Positions 7,445 through 15,886 of a DNA stretch of 64,000 nt are shown here, one piece after another. The notes under the pieces are model-generated. The model was given only the letters and a program-made list of their open reading frames with translations, had not been told where the DNA came from and ran no database searches. The stretch is taken from the NCBI GenBank assembly GCA_023229605.1, contig JALNYY010000002.1:62001-126000 (forward strand), written 5' to 3'. Source of the DNA: Methylobacter sp. Lineage in GTDB: Bacteria; Pseudomonadota; Gammaproteobacteria; Methylococcales; Methylomonadaceae. The translations under genes were made by a program, and so were the position numbers. Each line of letters starts with the position of its first letter. Positions within the stretch are counted from its first letter, which is position 1.

Positions 7445-8231
7445 AACACAATGGGCAGAAGCCAGAACCAAATGGGAGTCTGACCCAAGGGAAGGTTTCG
7501 ACTGGTTGGTTGCGGAATTAAAGCTTGATGTGTCCAGGCAAGCAGTCAGCAAGACCGCTAAAGCACAGGAATGGACTAAAAAAGTTGCGCAACCAGCGCC
7601 GCAACCAAAAGCAAAAGTTGCGCAACCAAAGAAAGCGGTAGCAAAGTTGACCTCGAAAGCAAGTGAATCAGTCAAGCAAGAGCAGGCCGAAGAACCAAAC
7701 CCAGTAGGCAGGCCAAGCCTTTATAAACCTGAGTATGCAGAGCTTGCCGGGGAGTTCTGTTTGATGGGAGCTACCGATGCAACGCTGGCCGAATACTTTG
7801 AAGTTACCGAGCAAACAATCAATAACTGGAAGATAGATCACCCTGATTTTTTTGAGTCCATAAAGGCCGGAAAGGATGTTGCCGATGCAAAAGTGGCGTC
7901 TGCGTTATTCAAATCGGCAACCGGCGGGCATGTTATTACAGAAGATAGGCTGGTAAGCGATGGCAATGGAGGGCAAGAGGTAGTTACCCTTGAAAAAAAG
8001 ATCGAGCCATCTGTTCACGCACAAAGATACTGGCTAAACAATCGTCAGCCTAAATTATGGAAGGAAAAAGTAGAAGCCCCTGTCGAAATAAACCTAAACA
8101 TATTCCCATCAAAAGAGGTTCTGGATGGTATTTACACCAAGGCACTCGATGAAGCAGCGTCCCGAGATTCAAAATTAATCGGCAGGCGTGAGCGATTGGG
8201 CCTATTGATTGAGCAAGACAGGCTTGATTGA
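7428..8231 (+). CDS. Terminase small subunit-like protein
   Basis: 267 residues from the ATG at 7428. The N-terminus has a helix-turn-helix-like region (MAKLTKTQWAEARTKWES), followed by an Ala/Lys/Pro-rich linker. The main domain (RPSLYKPEYAELAGEFCLMGATDATLAEYFEVTEQTINNWKIDHPDFFESIKAGKDVADAKVASALFKSATG) is the DNA-recognition domain widespread in phage small terminases. It binds the packaging site and hands DNA to the adjacent large subunit, whose ATG lies two bases after its stop. Confidence 0.85.
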   Translation: MAKLTKTQWAEARTKWESDPREGFDWLVAELKLDVSRQAVSKTAKAQEWTKKVAQPAPQPKAKVAQPKKAVAKLTSKASESVKQEQAEEPNPVGRPSLYKPEYAELAGEFCLMGATDATLAEYFEVTEQTINNWKIDHPDFFESIKAGKDVADAKVASALFKSATGGHVITEDRLVSDGNGGQEVVTLEKKIEPSVHAQRYWLNNRQPKLWKEKVEAPVEINLNIFPSKEVLDGIYTKALDEAASRDSKLIGRRERLGLLIEQDRLD

Positions 8232-8233
8232 TA

Positions 8234-9766
8234 ATGGCCGATAAACGCCTGTTACTTCCAGAAGATCCGCGTTGGTTGCCATTCTGCGAAAGGTACGCGG
8301 GGAGTTTAGAGAGATTTGCCATTGAAGTGCAGGGCGTTTCCCCGTCAGCACAGCAAATAGAATTGTTTGGCAGCGTATCGCCGTCAAGGTCGCGTACCTC
8401 TGTTGCATCCGGTCATGGTACCGGCAAGACGTTCAGTATCGCCAACATCGTTTTATGGCATTTACTGTGCTATCCAATGTCAGTCACCTTATTGACTGCG
8501 AACGATATGGATCAGCTTAAGGTAACGGTATGGAAGGAAATCGGCGTTGCTTTGGAGCGTATCAGGCGTGGGCCTCATGGCTGGATTGCCGATCATGTTG
8601 AAATTTTAGCCAACGCCACATGCCGTATTGTTGGTTTTGAAGCGATATGGTTTGTCGAGTCCAAGACAGCCAACGAAAAGACCGCAAATAAAATGGCCGG
8701 CCGGCACGGCGAATGGCTGCTGATAATCGGCGACGAAGCATCGTCATTGCCTGACATCGTATTAACCACGCTGTCAGGCGCATTGACCGAGCAGCATAAC
8801 CGGTTTCTTTTAACCAGCCAGCCGACCCGTAACGCTGGGTTTTTCTACCGAACCCATCACGACCTTTCTATCGATAACGGCGGGGAGTGGGCTTCACTGG
8901 TATTTGATTCGTTTGATTCGCCATTTGTGAGCGATGAGTCGTTGATGGAGCTGTGGAACCAGTACGATGATGATGAGCGTGGCGTTCGGCTGCTGGGTAG
9001 ATTCCCCCAAGATTCATCTAAGCACATGATGAGCCTTGCTGTTGCCGAGGCCATGTACACCCGTGGGCGGATTATCCAAGACAGCGAGAATTTTGGCTGG
9101 CTTACATTGGGCGATATTGCATCAGGGGAAGGATTGCGGGATAAGTCGGCCAACGTAATCGCCCGTGTCATCGGATATGGCGACATAGGGCCGGATGCGC
9201 GGCGAGTCGAAGTTGTAATTATCCCAATGCTGACCAATAAAATACGCTCAAATCAATTCGCCTGGGCAATGGCTGACCATGGTTCAGATTTGAATAACGT
9301 AACCTATGTGGTTGATTCGGGTGGGCTTGGTATTAATGTTTGCCAAGACCTTGAGGATGCCGGAAAGGTGGTTCACCGGGTAAACTGGGGTAATCCATGC
9401 TTTAAAAAGTCCAACAAGGACAGATACCTTAATTTACGCGCTCAGGCCATGCACCAAGCAGCTAGGGCGGCTAAAGAGGGCAGGCTTTCCGTATTGGTGG
9501 TGGATTACAAGAACGTGCTGGTGGGTCAGTCGTCGCGCATTCCAAAGACCTTTACTGATAAGGGCCGGGTCAGTGTGCCGCCGAAACACGCTAAAGAATG
9601 GGATGGGTTGGGTAGCCCTGATTTGTGGGATGCGGTCTGCTTTGCCTTTTTGGAGAGCGTGCATTACATGGTATGCGAGAGCGACAAAGGCGGCGACGGT
9701 GTTACAGGCGCAGCAAAGGCGCTGGCCGAGGCCGAGGATATGTTTGCGGATTTGGATAAGACTTAA
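8234..9766 (+). CDS. Terminase large subunit
   Basis: 510 residues. Walker A SGHGTGKT is at residues 59-66 and Walker B LLIIGDEAS at about 162-170, giving the packaging ATPase. The C-terminal half carries the nuclease domain, with acidic patches at IASGEG, VVDSGGLG and DLWDAVCFA. The protein pumps DNA into the prohead and cuts it. Start is the ATG at 8234, just after the small-subunit stop. Unusually, the portal gene is about 24 kb downstream and not next to it. Confidence 0.93.
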   Translation: MADKRLLLPEDPRWLPFCERYAGSLERFAIEVQGVSPSAQQIELFGSVSPSRSRTSVASGHGTGKTFSIANIVLWHLLCYPMSVTLLTANDMDQLKVTVWKEIGVALERIRRGPHGWIADHVEILANATCRIVGFEAIWFVESKTANEKTANKMAGRHGEWLLIIGDEASSLPDIVLTTLSGALTEQHNRFLLTSQPTRNAGFFYRTHHDLSIDNGGEWASLVFDSFDSPFVSDESLMELWNQYDDDERGVRLLGRFPQDSSKHMMSLAVAEAMYTRGRIIQDSENFGWLTLGDIASGEGLRDKSANVIARVIGYGDIGPDARRVEVVIIPMLTNKIRSNQFAWAMADHGSDLNNVTYVVDSGGLGINVCQDLEDAGKVVHRVNWGNPCFKKSNKDRYLNLRAQAMHQAARAAKEGRLSVLVVDYKNVLVGQSSRIPKTFTDKGRVSVPPKHAKEWDGLGSPDLWDAVCFAFLESVHYMVCESDKGGDGVTGAAKALAEAEDMFADLDKT

Positions 9767-9784
9767 TTTTAACTGGAGATGGTA

Positions 9785-10279
9785 ATGAGTGAAGAAATTG
9801 ACTATGAAAAATTAATAAGCGTTCTGCCAGAGATAAAGCCGGGCAGTGTAGTAACGGTAAGAATGGACCATGTTCCGAATCGCAGTGCGGAAAAGTTTCT
9901 TGATGGACTAAAGCATGTGATTTTAAAGTTAAAGATTTGCCCAGTAATAATTATTCCTATTTATCATGGAATAGAGATTGATATTGCCGGTGAGGGCGGA
10001 GCTTTTGGCGACGAACGGATGCGGGCGGTTCATTGGCGAGTAGAAGTTTATGCGGATGGCGAGCAAATACTAGCAATAGAACCTGAAATTGTTGCTGGGG
10101 ACGAGATAACGCCGGACTACGCAGATACCATACGACATTGTGCCGACCATTTAAGAGGATTTGTTGGACAGGAAGGGCCGCAAGTTTGTTTTTGTTGCGG
10201 AGGTTTTGGCTACGAAAATGCTGTCTATGACGGCCGTATTCCATGCCCCGTATGTAGTGCGCCTAACGCCCTTAATTAA
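9785..10279 (+). CDS. Hypothetical protein with C-terminal zinc-ribbon-like motif
   Basis: 164 residues from the ATG 7 nt after GGAG. The body is beta-rich without known motifs; the C-terminus has CFCCGGFGYENAVYDGRIPCPVC, a four-cysteine ribbon. The stop codon lies inside an attC-like site (10,261-10,345), the normal arrangement for an integron gene cassette, so this gene may have been acquired that way. Confidence 0.55.
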   Translation: MSEEIDYEKLISVLPEIKPGSVVTVRMDHVPNRSAEKFLDGLKHVILKLKICPVIIIPIYHGIEIDIAGEGGAFGDERMRAVHWRVEVYADGEQILAIEPEIVAGDEITPDYADTIRHCADHLRGFVGQEGPQVCFCCGGFGYENAVYDGRIPCPVCSAPNALN

Positions 10280-10345
10280 GTCGGTACGGGATAATTTTAA
10301 ACAACAGGGCGGGCTTAGGTGCTTGCATTAAATTAACTGTTAGGC
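10261..10345 (+). repeat. attC-like recombination site (integron type)
   Basis: The site starts with GCCTAAC (R'' core, 10,261-10,267), then GC and TTAATT-AAG, and ends with ATTAAATTAA-CT-GTTAGGC (R' core, 10,339-10,345). The outer 7-mers are exact complements, and the inner boxes pair with an extra unpaired base, as in integron attC hairpins. It is 85 bp long, within the attC size range. A short ORF begins 9 bp after the R' core. No integron integrase is in the window. Confidence 0.4.
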
Positions 10346-10353
10346 ATTTTTAT

Positions 10354-10503
10354 ATGATTAAAACAGAGATTAAAAGCAGCGAAATTTGCTCCCTTGAAAC
10401 AGCGGAACTTTATAGGCAGCAACAGGCGACGAAATTTGCTGAGTCTTTGACTGATAAAAGTCTGCAATATTTGCGGCTTCTTGCGAGCTTTTTTAAATCA
10501 TAA
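10354..10503 (+). CDS. Small ORF inside a cassette-like segment (49 aa)
   Basis: ATG lies 9 bp after the R' core of the attC-like site, the typical start position in an integron cassette. The 49-residue product (MIKTEIKSSEICSLETAELY...) is polar and helical, and is unrecognised. A second palindromic site follows its stop. Confidence 0.4.
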   Translation: MIKTEIKSSEICSLETAELYRQQQATKFAESLTDKSLQYLRLLASFFKS

Positions 10504-10510
10504 TGGGTGT

Positions 10511-10561
10511 TCCTAACGCAAGTTATACGACAACTTGTCGTATAACTACGGAATAACCGAG
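10511..10561 (+). repeat. attC-like palindrome, copy A
   Basis: TCCTAAC-GC is followed by a 12-bp perfect inverted repeat with a single-base centre (GTTATACGACAA-C-TTGTCGTATAAC, 10,522-10,546), then ACGGAATAACCGA. The same arrangement, in the opposite orientation and with a few changes, occurs at 59,785-59,834. It could be a degenerate attC lacking its R' core, or another mobile palindrome. Confidence 0.45.
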
Positions 10562-10593
10562 TTTTGCGACAAATAGTCATGCTAAATCATTAT

Positions 10594-10635
10594 TCGGAAA
10601 ACGCCAAAAGCCACAAAGCCAAACTCGATTAACCT
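10594..10635 (+). promoter_or_regulatory. Phage late-type promoter P1
   Basis: Box TCGGAAAACG starts at 10,594 and the -10-like TAACCT starts exactly 36 nt later (10,630). This is the fixed geometry seen at ten other transcription units. It would drive the small exported protein at 10,686. Confidence 0.6.
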
Positions 10636-10685
10636 ATCCACTCTTTGTAAAAACTACATTGTGTAAATAAAGTTCGGAGGTTATC

Positions 10686-11009
10686 TTGAAGAAAATATAT
10701 TATTTTGTGGCGCTGTTGATCGCGTTTATGCTTGCCTTGGCTGCGCCGTCTGCGGCTATGGCTGATGTTGAAACCGGATGGGCGGTTTTGCACAAAAACT
10801 ACGAGGCATCGGCAGTATTAGCCGAGCCTGCCGCTTTAAACTTAAAACAAAGCGGTGTTAAAGATACCGTCTTGGGTGTTTACGCTGTCTTGCCTTTGAT
10901 GGGCAAGAGTGTAGCGGGTGATAAATCAGCGCCTAGCGCCATTGCTAAAGCATCGGGCAAAACCGTTGTTGTCAGTTATAAAGACCGCCCCGGCTGGTTA
11001 GCGCATTAA
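10686..11009 (+). CDS. Small exported protein
   Basis: TTG start 5 nt after GGAGG. The first 26 residues are a typical signal peptide (KKIYYFVALLIAFMLALAAPSAAMA), leaving about 80 residues of mature periplasmic protein. It has its own late-type promoter and terminator, so it is a separate unit between the cassette-like insert and the head genes. This fits a phage-carried accessory (moron) or superinfection gene. The family is not recognised. Confidence 0.65.
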   Translation: MKKIYYFVALLIAFMLALAAPSAAMADVETGWAVLHKNYEASAVLAEPAALNLKQSGVKDTVLGVYAVLPLMGKSVAGDKSAPSAIAKASGKTVVVSYKDRPGWLAH

Positions 11010-11020
11010 GACCCAAAACA

Positions 11021-11055
11021 AAAAGCCCCTTGATTAAAACCTTGGGGCTTTTTTT
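11021..11055 (+). terminator. Rho-independent terminator
   Basis: A 9-bp stem AAAAGCCCC/GGGGCTTTT with a 14-nt loop is followed by a T run, 12 bp after the exported-protein stop. Confidence 0.85.
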
Positions 11056-11068
11056 ATTTCCTATTCAC

Positions 11069-11110
11069 CCGGAAAACCCGCGCAAAACCACATGTCCACC
11101 ATCCTATAAT
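11069..11110 (+). promoter_or_regulatory. Phage late-type promoter P2
   Basis: Box CCGGAAAACC at 11,069; perfect TATAAT at 11,105, exactly 36 nt on. It drives the head module. ATTACCC (11,109-11,115) pairs with GGGTAAT (11,130-11,136), just before the ATG at 11,140. Confidence 0.75.
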
Positions 11111-11139
11111 TACCCAACAGTTTTTAATAGGGTAATGCC

Positions 11140-11991
11140 ATGCAACAGCCACCACTCATCACGTATAACCTTCAGGATCGCGGTCGGCAATTCAGGGGCC
11201 GGGATAGAAAATTCAATATCAAAGCCCTGATGGAATCGATTAACGGCGGGGCGACGCAAGAAAGGGTTAAGTCTCGCGGGATGCTGGGTTATTACGGTCA
11301 CTTGCCGCGCAACCTGGCCGGACTTGAGCCGGTCGAAAGCATGGTCAACAACGGCAAGTACAACGAAATCGAACCGGCCATTGTTACCACGTATCTTGAA
11401 GCGTTCCCAGATGGCACGGTAAAGCATCAAACAGAGTTTTTGGACTCGGTGCCGGGCCGAAAAGCCGCTGGCATGTTTGCCCAAAAAATCGGCGGCTTTA
11501 GCTCTGCGATTGACCAAGTTAAGCCGGAAATGTTCGGCTTTGATTACGTTTTAGACCCAAACTACCTGACCAATCGCGGGTTTACGCTGGATTCAGCCGG
11601 ACTGACATTTGATAGCGTATCGGGCGATGCACTGACGCTGGATCAAGTCATCGATGCGCTGAAAAACGAAGAAGAAGAATCCCTATTGGCTATCATCGAG
11701 CAAAAAAACGCCCAAATAGCTCAAATATCCGCCGCGCTGGATAGCGTGGTTATCGAAAACGAACAATACCTGTCAATGCTGGCCTCTGGCAACACCAGTA
11801 TGGTTCTGGATAGCGTCGGCATTGCGCCATTAACGGTATCGCTGGATAGCGTCAACCGGCTGCGGAACGACACCGCGTTTTTCAATCAGACCGCAACGCT
11901 TCCGGGCTTTATTGTTCCGAAATCTGGCGACCAAGACAAAGCAAAAGATGAATATGATTCGTTAATCGGACGGATACGCGCTCATGCTTGA
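11140..11991 (+). CDS. Putative prohead scaffold / head-processing protein
   Basis: 283 residues. The N-terminal 120 residues (LGYYGHLPRNLAGLEPVE, TTYLEAFPDGTVKHQTEFLDSVPGR, GGFSSAID) look like the head-processing proteins of large myoviruses. The centre is a coiled coil (NEEEESLLAIIEQKNAQIAQ), as expected for a scaffold. The motif LDS(V/A) or FDSV recurs at residues 101, 150, 157, 200, 223 and 235. It precedes the capsid cluster and starts the P2 operon. Whether it is scaffold, protease or both is not settled; I see no clear catalytic triad. Confidence 0.55.
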   Translation: MQQPPLITYNLQDRGRQFRGRDRKFNIKALMESINGGATQERVKSRGMLGYYGHLPRNLAGLEPVESMVNNGKYNEIEPAIVTTYLEAFPDGTVKHQTEFLDSVPGRKAAGMFAQKIGGFSSAIDQVKPEMFGFDYVLDPNYLTNRGFTLDSAGLTFDSVSGDALTLDQVIDALKNEEEESLLAIIEQKNAQIAQISAALDSVVIENEQYLSMLASGNTSMVLDSVGIAPLTVSLDSVNRLRNDTAFFNQTATLPGFIVPKSGDQDKAKDEYDSLIGRIRAHA

Positions 11992-12751
11992 GCCTGTAAA
12001 GATTGGCCTTGGCTGGTACATGGCGGGCTTTTACAGCTACCTTGTGCCGACCACTAAAGCAATGCCTGAGTTTCTTGCGCGTGGACTGCCTTTGAGCATG
12101 GTCTGGGCGACAACCGGCATGATCGATAAGGCCGGGGAAATGCTGGCAGCTTGGCAGCGCAACGACACCGACAACGCGGCAACGCATCCCGCAAAATTGC
12201 CGGTCATTATCGTGGCAATAGCGAGGGACGCTATACCAACAGGTCGAGACTTTACCCGGCAAATAGCAGATTCAATGCCGGCGATTATCCCCGGCGATGT
12301 AAAAGAACGTAATTTCGGACTTAGAACCATTGCCGGCGACATCCGCGCCCAGATAGTTGTATTTGCCGCAGAAGAACCTACCGCCCGTTCTATTGCTCAG
12401 CAGTTTTGCTTATACATGGACACAATCAGTGGTCGGCGATTCTATGCCGATTACACCTTCGCTGGCGTAACCGAGGGCTGGCCGGTACAGGTAGAGAGCG
12501 TAGACGCTCCATTTATATCAACGCCAACCGACGTTAAGAATGTGGTTTACATGGCTTGCGATTTGACGCTAAAGGCCACTATCCCGCTGTTTGATGCGCC
12601 GAAAGTGGGCGATCCAAATAATGACGGGCAGGGCATACCTGAAACCGCCGATCCAGCTGGTTATCAAGTAGTACGCGAGGTCGATACCGTTAAGCCGACT
12701 GGAACAACAACCGATTCTTTAGGGTCAATTGATAAGGTAATTGCACCATGA
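11984..12751 (+). CDS. Putative virion protein (neck/tail completion region)
   Basis: 255 residues, overlapping the previous gene by 8 bp. MLEPVKIGLGWYMAGFYSYLVPTTKAMPEFLARGLPLSMVWATTGMI... has no motif I can name. Its position between scaffold and connector-like genes in a coupled operon suggests a head-tail joining or completion role. The C-terminal 45 residues are Pro/Thr/Asp-rich and probably disordered. Confidence 0.5.
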   Translation: MLEPVKIGLGWYMAGFYSYLVPTTKAMPEFLARGLPLSMVWATTGMIDKAGEMLAAWQRNDTDNAATHPAKLPVIIVAIARDAIPTGRDFTRQIADSMPAIIPGDVKERNFGLRTIAGDIRAQIVVFAAEEPTARSIAQQFCLYMDTISGRRFYADYTFAGVTEGWPVQVESVDAPFISTPTDVKNVVYMACDLTLKATIPLFDAPKVGDPNNDGQGIPETADPAGYQVVREVDTVKPTGTTTDSLGSIDKVIAP

Positions 12752-13092
12752 TCAACAGCATATCTCATTTAATATATTGGAATTTCTGGCTATCGCTTTA
12801 TGCGCTGAACGGACTAATTACGCTGTTTATTCTGATCCAGATCGGGAAAAGATCGGAAGAAGATTATGCCGATATTCAGAATAGCCTGGGCCGAGTTGTC
12901 TTGTTGTCGATGCTAGGCTGGCCGTTCGTGTTGTTTGTTTACATCAAGTCGCTGAAATGGTGGCTGGCGTTCACATGGCCTTACCTTCTGTTCATGTGGG
13001 TATTTTCATGGCGAATATGGTTTAACTCGGGAACGCTTGAGGCGTTATCAAAGTTGTCTTCTTTCGTATCGCGCTGGGTGGTGGCTAAGTGA
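12748..13092 (+). CDS. Membrane protein in head operon
   Basis: 114 residues, ATGA overlap with the previous gene. Three hydrophobic segments are visible (YALNGLITLFILIQI, VVLLSMLGWPFVLFVYI, WWLAFTWPYLLFMWVFSW), so it is an integral membrane protein. It is unusual inside a structural operon; a role in assembly at the membrane or in superinfection control is possible but unproven. Confidence 0.55.
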   Translation: MINSISHLIYWNFWLSLYALNGLITLFILIQIGKRSEEDYADIQNSLGRVVLLSMLGWPFVLFVYIKSLKWWLAFTWPYLLFMWVFSWRIWFNSGTLEALSKLSSFVSRWVVAK

Positions 13093-13586
13093 TCCCCATT
13101 CAGGCCACCATCGTCGGCTATTCCGGCAAGCCTTGCACCTTGTTTTCCGCTTATGCGGAAGATGCGCAAGTGCTTACCATCGTTACCTCGACCGCGCACC
13201 GCAGGGACAGGCGCGATGGCTGTATGGTAATCACTAACGATTTGAATATAGAGCGCGACGGGCTGTTTTCAGAGGATGATTTTTCGGCGGCAATCGCGGC
13301 GTTTTTCAGTTTGAAGGACGGTGCGGCACTGGACGGTAAAAGTTCACGGTTGATATTTTCAGACAAAGTAGCGGCGGCAAACCCTTCTTCATCGATTGAA
13401 AAGGACGGCATGGACACGCACGGCCCCAAGTATCGGCTGCAAGAAATTACCAATGCGCAGGTGGCGGTACTGGCAACGTGCTGGTATGCCGCATCTAAGG
13501 CGACCACCGTCGAAACTATGTTGGATATGGCGGATAAGCTACTGGCGCTGGACGGCTTAAGACATGGGGATATTTGGACGATATGA
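13089..13586 (+). CDS. Hypothetical virion-operon protein
   Basis: GTG start overlapping the membrane-protein stop. 165 residues: a beta-rich N-terminus (IPIQATIVGYSGKPCTLFSAY) and a helical C-terminus (TTVETMLDMADKLLALDGL). Coupled to its neighbours on both sides. No family recognised; probably a minor head or neck component. Confidence 0.5.
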   Translation: MIPIQATIVGYSGKPCTLFSAYAEDAQVLTIVTSTAHRRDRRDGCMVITNDLNIERDGLFSEDDFSAAIAAFFSLKDGAALDGKSSRLIFSDKVAAANPSSSIEKDGMDTHGPKYRLQEITNAQVAVLATCWYAASKATTVETMLDMADKLLALDGLRHGDIWTI

Positions 13587-13921
13587 CCAGTATTGACCAA
13601 AACACCCAAGCGGCAAAAGACTTTTACCGGGAAGTGCGTCAATTTGCAGAGCGCACTAAGCCCTGGGAGCCTGCATTATTTCATGAAGTAACCCCTGATG
13701 AGATATGGGACGCGACGCTGGCATCACGCAACATCTACGGCAGGCGTGATGAGTTTCTTGCGGTCATGGCAGCGGCTGGTTGCGACACCATCGATCAGCC
13801 ATTGCCTCAAAAGAAGCTGGTGCTGCCCAATGAAGCGCAGCTTTACGCGATCAAGCGTCGGTGCGGATTTGAATCGCGGGAAATGTACCGTGAAAACGGC
13901 AAGCCGACTTGGGAGGATTAA
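13583..13921 (+). CDS. Hypothetical virion-operon protein
   Basis: 112 residues from the ATG that overlaps the upstream stop (ATGA). AKDFYREVRQFAERTKPWEPALFHEVTPDEIWDATLASRNIYGRRDEFLAVMAAAG is helical and compact. No motif recognised. Located between connector-like genes. Confidence 0.5.
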   Translation: MTSIDQNTQAAKDFYREVRQFAERTKPWEPALFHEVTPDEIWDATLASRNIYGRRDEFLAVMAAAGCDTIDQPLPQKKLVLPNEAQLYAIKRRCGFESREMYRENGKPTWED

Positions 13922-13924
13922 GAG

Positions 13925-15025
13925 ATGGTTGAATCATGGCTAGGAAGTCTTAAAGGATCGGCAGGAGAGGCGAAACAACGCGCCGCAGAAGATGCCGCGC
14001 AACGCAAAGCAGAAGGCCGGCGCAAAGGCGGCATCATCCTTAATCAAAAGGACGTACTGACCGGCAGTTGGGATGCAAGCAAGGTTTTATTTACCACCAT
14101 CGGCGGACAGCTTAGGCCGATAACCGCCGATGATTTAGCAGCGTTCAGGCGCAATATTGCTTCGGCGCAGTCACAAACTGGCCGGTTTTCAAAGGGGATT
14201 ACCGCTAAACAAGTGATTGACTGGTCGGCGGGTATTGTCAATGGTACGCAGGCGGCATTGAATGGTGGTCAAAAGTCGGATTTAGATCGGGCCAAGAAAG
14301 AGATAACAATGGCCGTTCCAACCTATGCGCAAAACAGTGCAGACGGCAGAAGCGCAAAGGTTCGGTTTATCACCAATGCCGGGCCAGACTCTGACGTATC
14401 GCGGCACCATGTTCTCGTCGAGTTTATGAATTATGGCCCAGAGGCTGCATCTGGTTTAACGGAGCCGCGCAAAGCGGCCATGCGCTTAAGGCAAGGCCCG
14501 TTAAAAATAGAGTGCGATTGCGGGCGTTGGCGGTACTGGTTTCGGTATCTTGCCACCATTGGCGGTTATAACGCTGGCCGTGCGGAAACCGGGTTCCCAA
14601 AAATCCGTAACCCAAAGCTTCAAGGCATTGCCTGCAAGCATATCGTCAGAGTAATGGCGGAAGTCCAATCAGGAGGCGCTACCCTTGGGTTTTTGACAAA
14701 ACTGATGGATAAAGCCAAGTCCAGTGACGAGGCCAAGGCCGTGCTAAGGCACAAACAAGCCGAAGCCGAAAAGATCATCAAGAACCAAGCCAAGCGCACC
14801 ACCGGTAACGATATTAAAACCAGCGAACAAAAGCGGCTGGAGCGATCGGCCAAGAATGCGGCTAATGCCGCAAAACAGGCCGGGAAGCCACAAAGGGAAA
14901 AAGCCATGTCAAAGAAAATAAGCGGCAAGTCACCCGATGAGCGCGAGGCGGCACTGAGATCGGCAATGGCGGTATTTGGCGCAGTGCCAACGGCCAAACA
15001 AATAAGAGACGTAAGAAATGCTTAA
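13925..15025 (+). CDS. Virion-operon protein with SWIM-like zinc motif
   Basis: 366 residues. An Ala/Lys-rich start is followed by a folded domain that contains CDC (Cys197, Cys199) and CKH (Cys237, His239) within GIACKHIVRVM. The CxC...CxH arrangement matches a SWIM-type zinc finger. The last 100 residues are very basic and coiled (EKIIKNQAKRTT, KNAANAAKQAGK), suiting DNA or RNA contact inside the head. SWIM domains bind nucleic acid or protein; here the role is unknown. It overlaps the next gene by 8 bp. Confidence 0.55.
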   Translation: MVESWLGSLKGSAGEAKQRAAEDAAQRKAEGRRKGGIILNQKDVLTGSWDASKVLFTTIGGQLRPITADDLAAFRRNIASAQSQTGRFSKGITAKQVIDWSAGIVNGTQAALNGGQKSDLDRAKKEITMAVPTYAQNSADGRSAKVRFITNAGPDSDVSRHHVLVEFMNYGPEAASGLTEPRKAAMRLRQGPLKIECDCGRWRYWFRYLATIGGYNAGRAETGFPKIRNPKLQGIACKHIVRVMAEVQSGGATLGFLTKLMDKAKSSDEAKAVLRHKQAEAEKIIKNQAKRTTGNDIKTSEQKRLERSAKNAANAAKQAGKPQREKAMSKKISGKSPDEREAALRSAMAVFGAVPTAKQIRDVRNA

Positions 15026-15722
15026 CAACGTACCCGATGCTATCAATAAGCTGGCCCGTAATGTCGTCATCAATCACCCGAATTCATTCAATTGTACGGG
15101 AGTTCGCAAACGCGTCACCCGCGCTGGCCCTATAGTAAGCGGCTTGCCAACGCTGGGCGGCTTGGGCGTGATGAGCAATGATGACGAGGAAGATATTGAT
15201 TGGGATCTGCTGGGTAACGGCTACGCACTTAAGGCTGAAAGTTTTTCTCCGTCAATGATGATGGATCGGCAGGACGCAAATAACGGTTTTGCTGATGAGT
15301 TCAAGTTTTTGATTGAGCCGGAAGTATTACAGGGAAACGGATCGGGCGCGGCGTTCACGTTCGTTGTGACCGCTGGGGTTGTTACATCAGCGGTTATTGT
15401 TTCCGGCGGCACTGGCTATATGACCGGGCAGAAATTGGTCTTTGTGGGCGTAGGCACCGGGGCAGTAGCCGCGATAGTCGCAACCGATGGCGTTATCACT
15501 TCGGTGGCATTGTCGGCGGGCGGAACAGGTTACGCAGTCGCCCCGACCGCTACCGTGGACGATTACGGCTTTACCGTAAAAAAACATGACGTTATTTATC
15601 TAATTATCGGCGATACCAGACAGGCTTTTGAGATTGTGGGGGTAGAAACAACAAGCGATATTCCGCCGTACACTAAGCGCTATGTTTGCAATATACGCGA
15701 TGACCTGCACTTCGCCGTTTAA
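15018..15722 (+). CDS. Virion protein with inserted GGTGY beta-repeat
   Basis: 234 residues. A basic N-terminus (VRKRVTRAG) is followed by a conserved domain split in two: IDWDLLGNGYALKAES ... FLIEPEV and IYLIIGDTRQAFEIVGVETT ... RYVCNIRDDLHFAV at the very end. Between the halves sits a beta insertion with GGTGYMTGQ and GGTGYAVAPT. A similar insertion is in the tail sheath. The split domain recurs, without the insertion, at the C-terminus of the ankyrin protein at 42,238. Last gene of the P2 operon, so probably a head-completion or connector protein. Confidence 0.6.
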   Translation: MLNNVPDAINKLARNVVINHPNSFNCTGVRKRVTRAGPIVSGLPTLGGLGVMSNDDEEDIDWDLLGNGYALKAESFSPSMMMDRQDANNGFADEFKFLIEPEVLQGNGSGAAFTFVVTAGVVTSAVIVSGGTGYMTGQKLVFVGVGTGAVAAIVATDGVITSVALSAGGTGYAVAPTATVDDYGFTVKKHDVIYLIIGDTRQAFEIVGVETTSDIPPYTKRYVCNIRDDLHFAV

Positions 15723-15747
15723 ACCAGGCAGATCATTGAAAAATAAA

Positions 15748-15770
15748 AGCCCGCCTTGAGCGGGTTTTTT
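15748..15770 (+). terminator. Rho-independent terminator
   Basis: CCCGC-CTTGA-GCGGG stem followed by six T, 25 bp after the last P2-operon gene. Confidence 0.8.
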
Positions 15771-15795
15771 ATTGCCTAAATCTAAGTCCGCAAAC

Positions 15796-15837
15796 TCGGA
15801 AAACCCCGCCTAAAGGCATTTTTTTAGAACTCAGAAT
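15796..15837 (+). promoter_or_regulatory. Phage late-type promoter P3
   Basis: Box TCGGAAAACC at 15,796 and CAGAAT at 15,832, the same 36-nt offset as the other sites. Placed between the P2 terminator and the capsid gene. Confidence 0.6.
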
Positions 15838-15886
15838 TTACAGCATCCGGTACGCCGGTATTTGTTTAACTTCATGGGACATAAAA

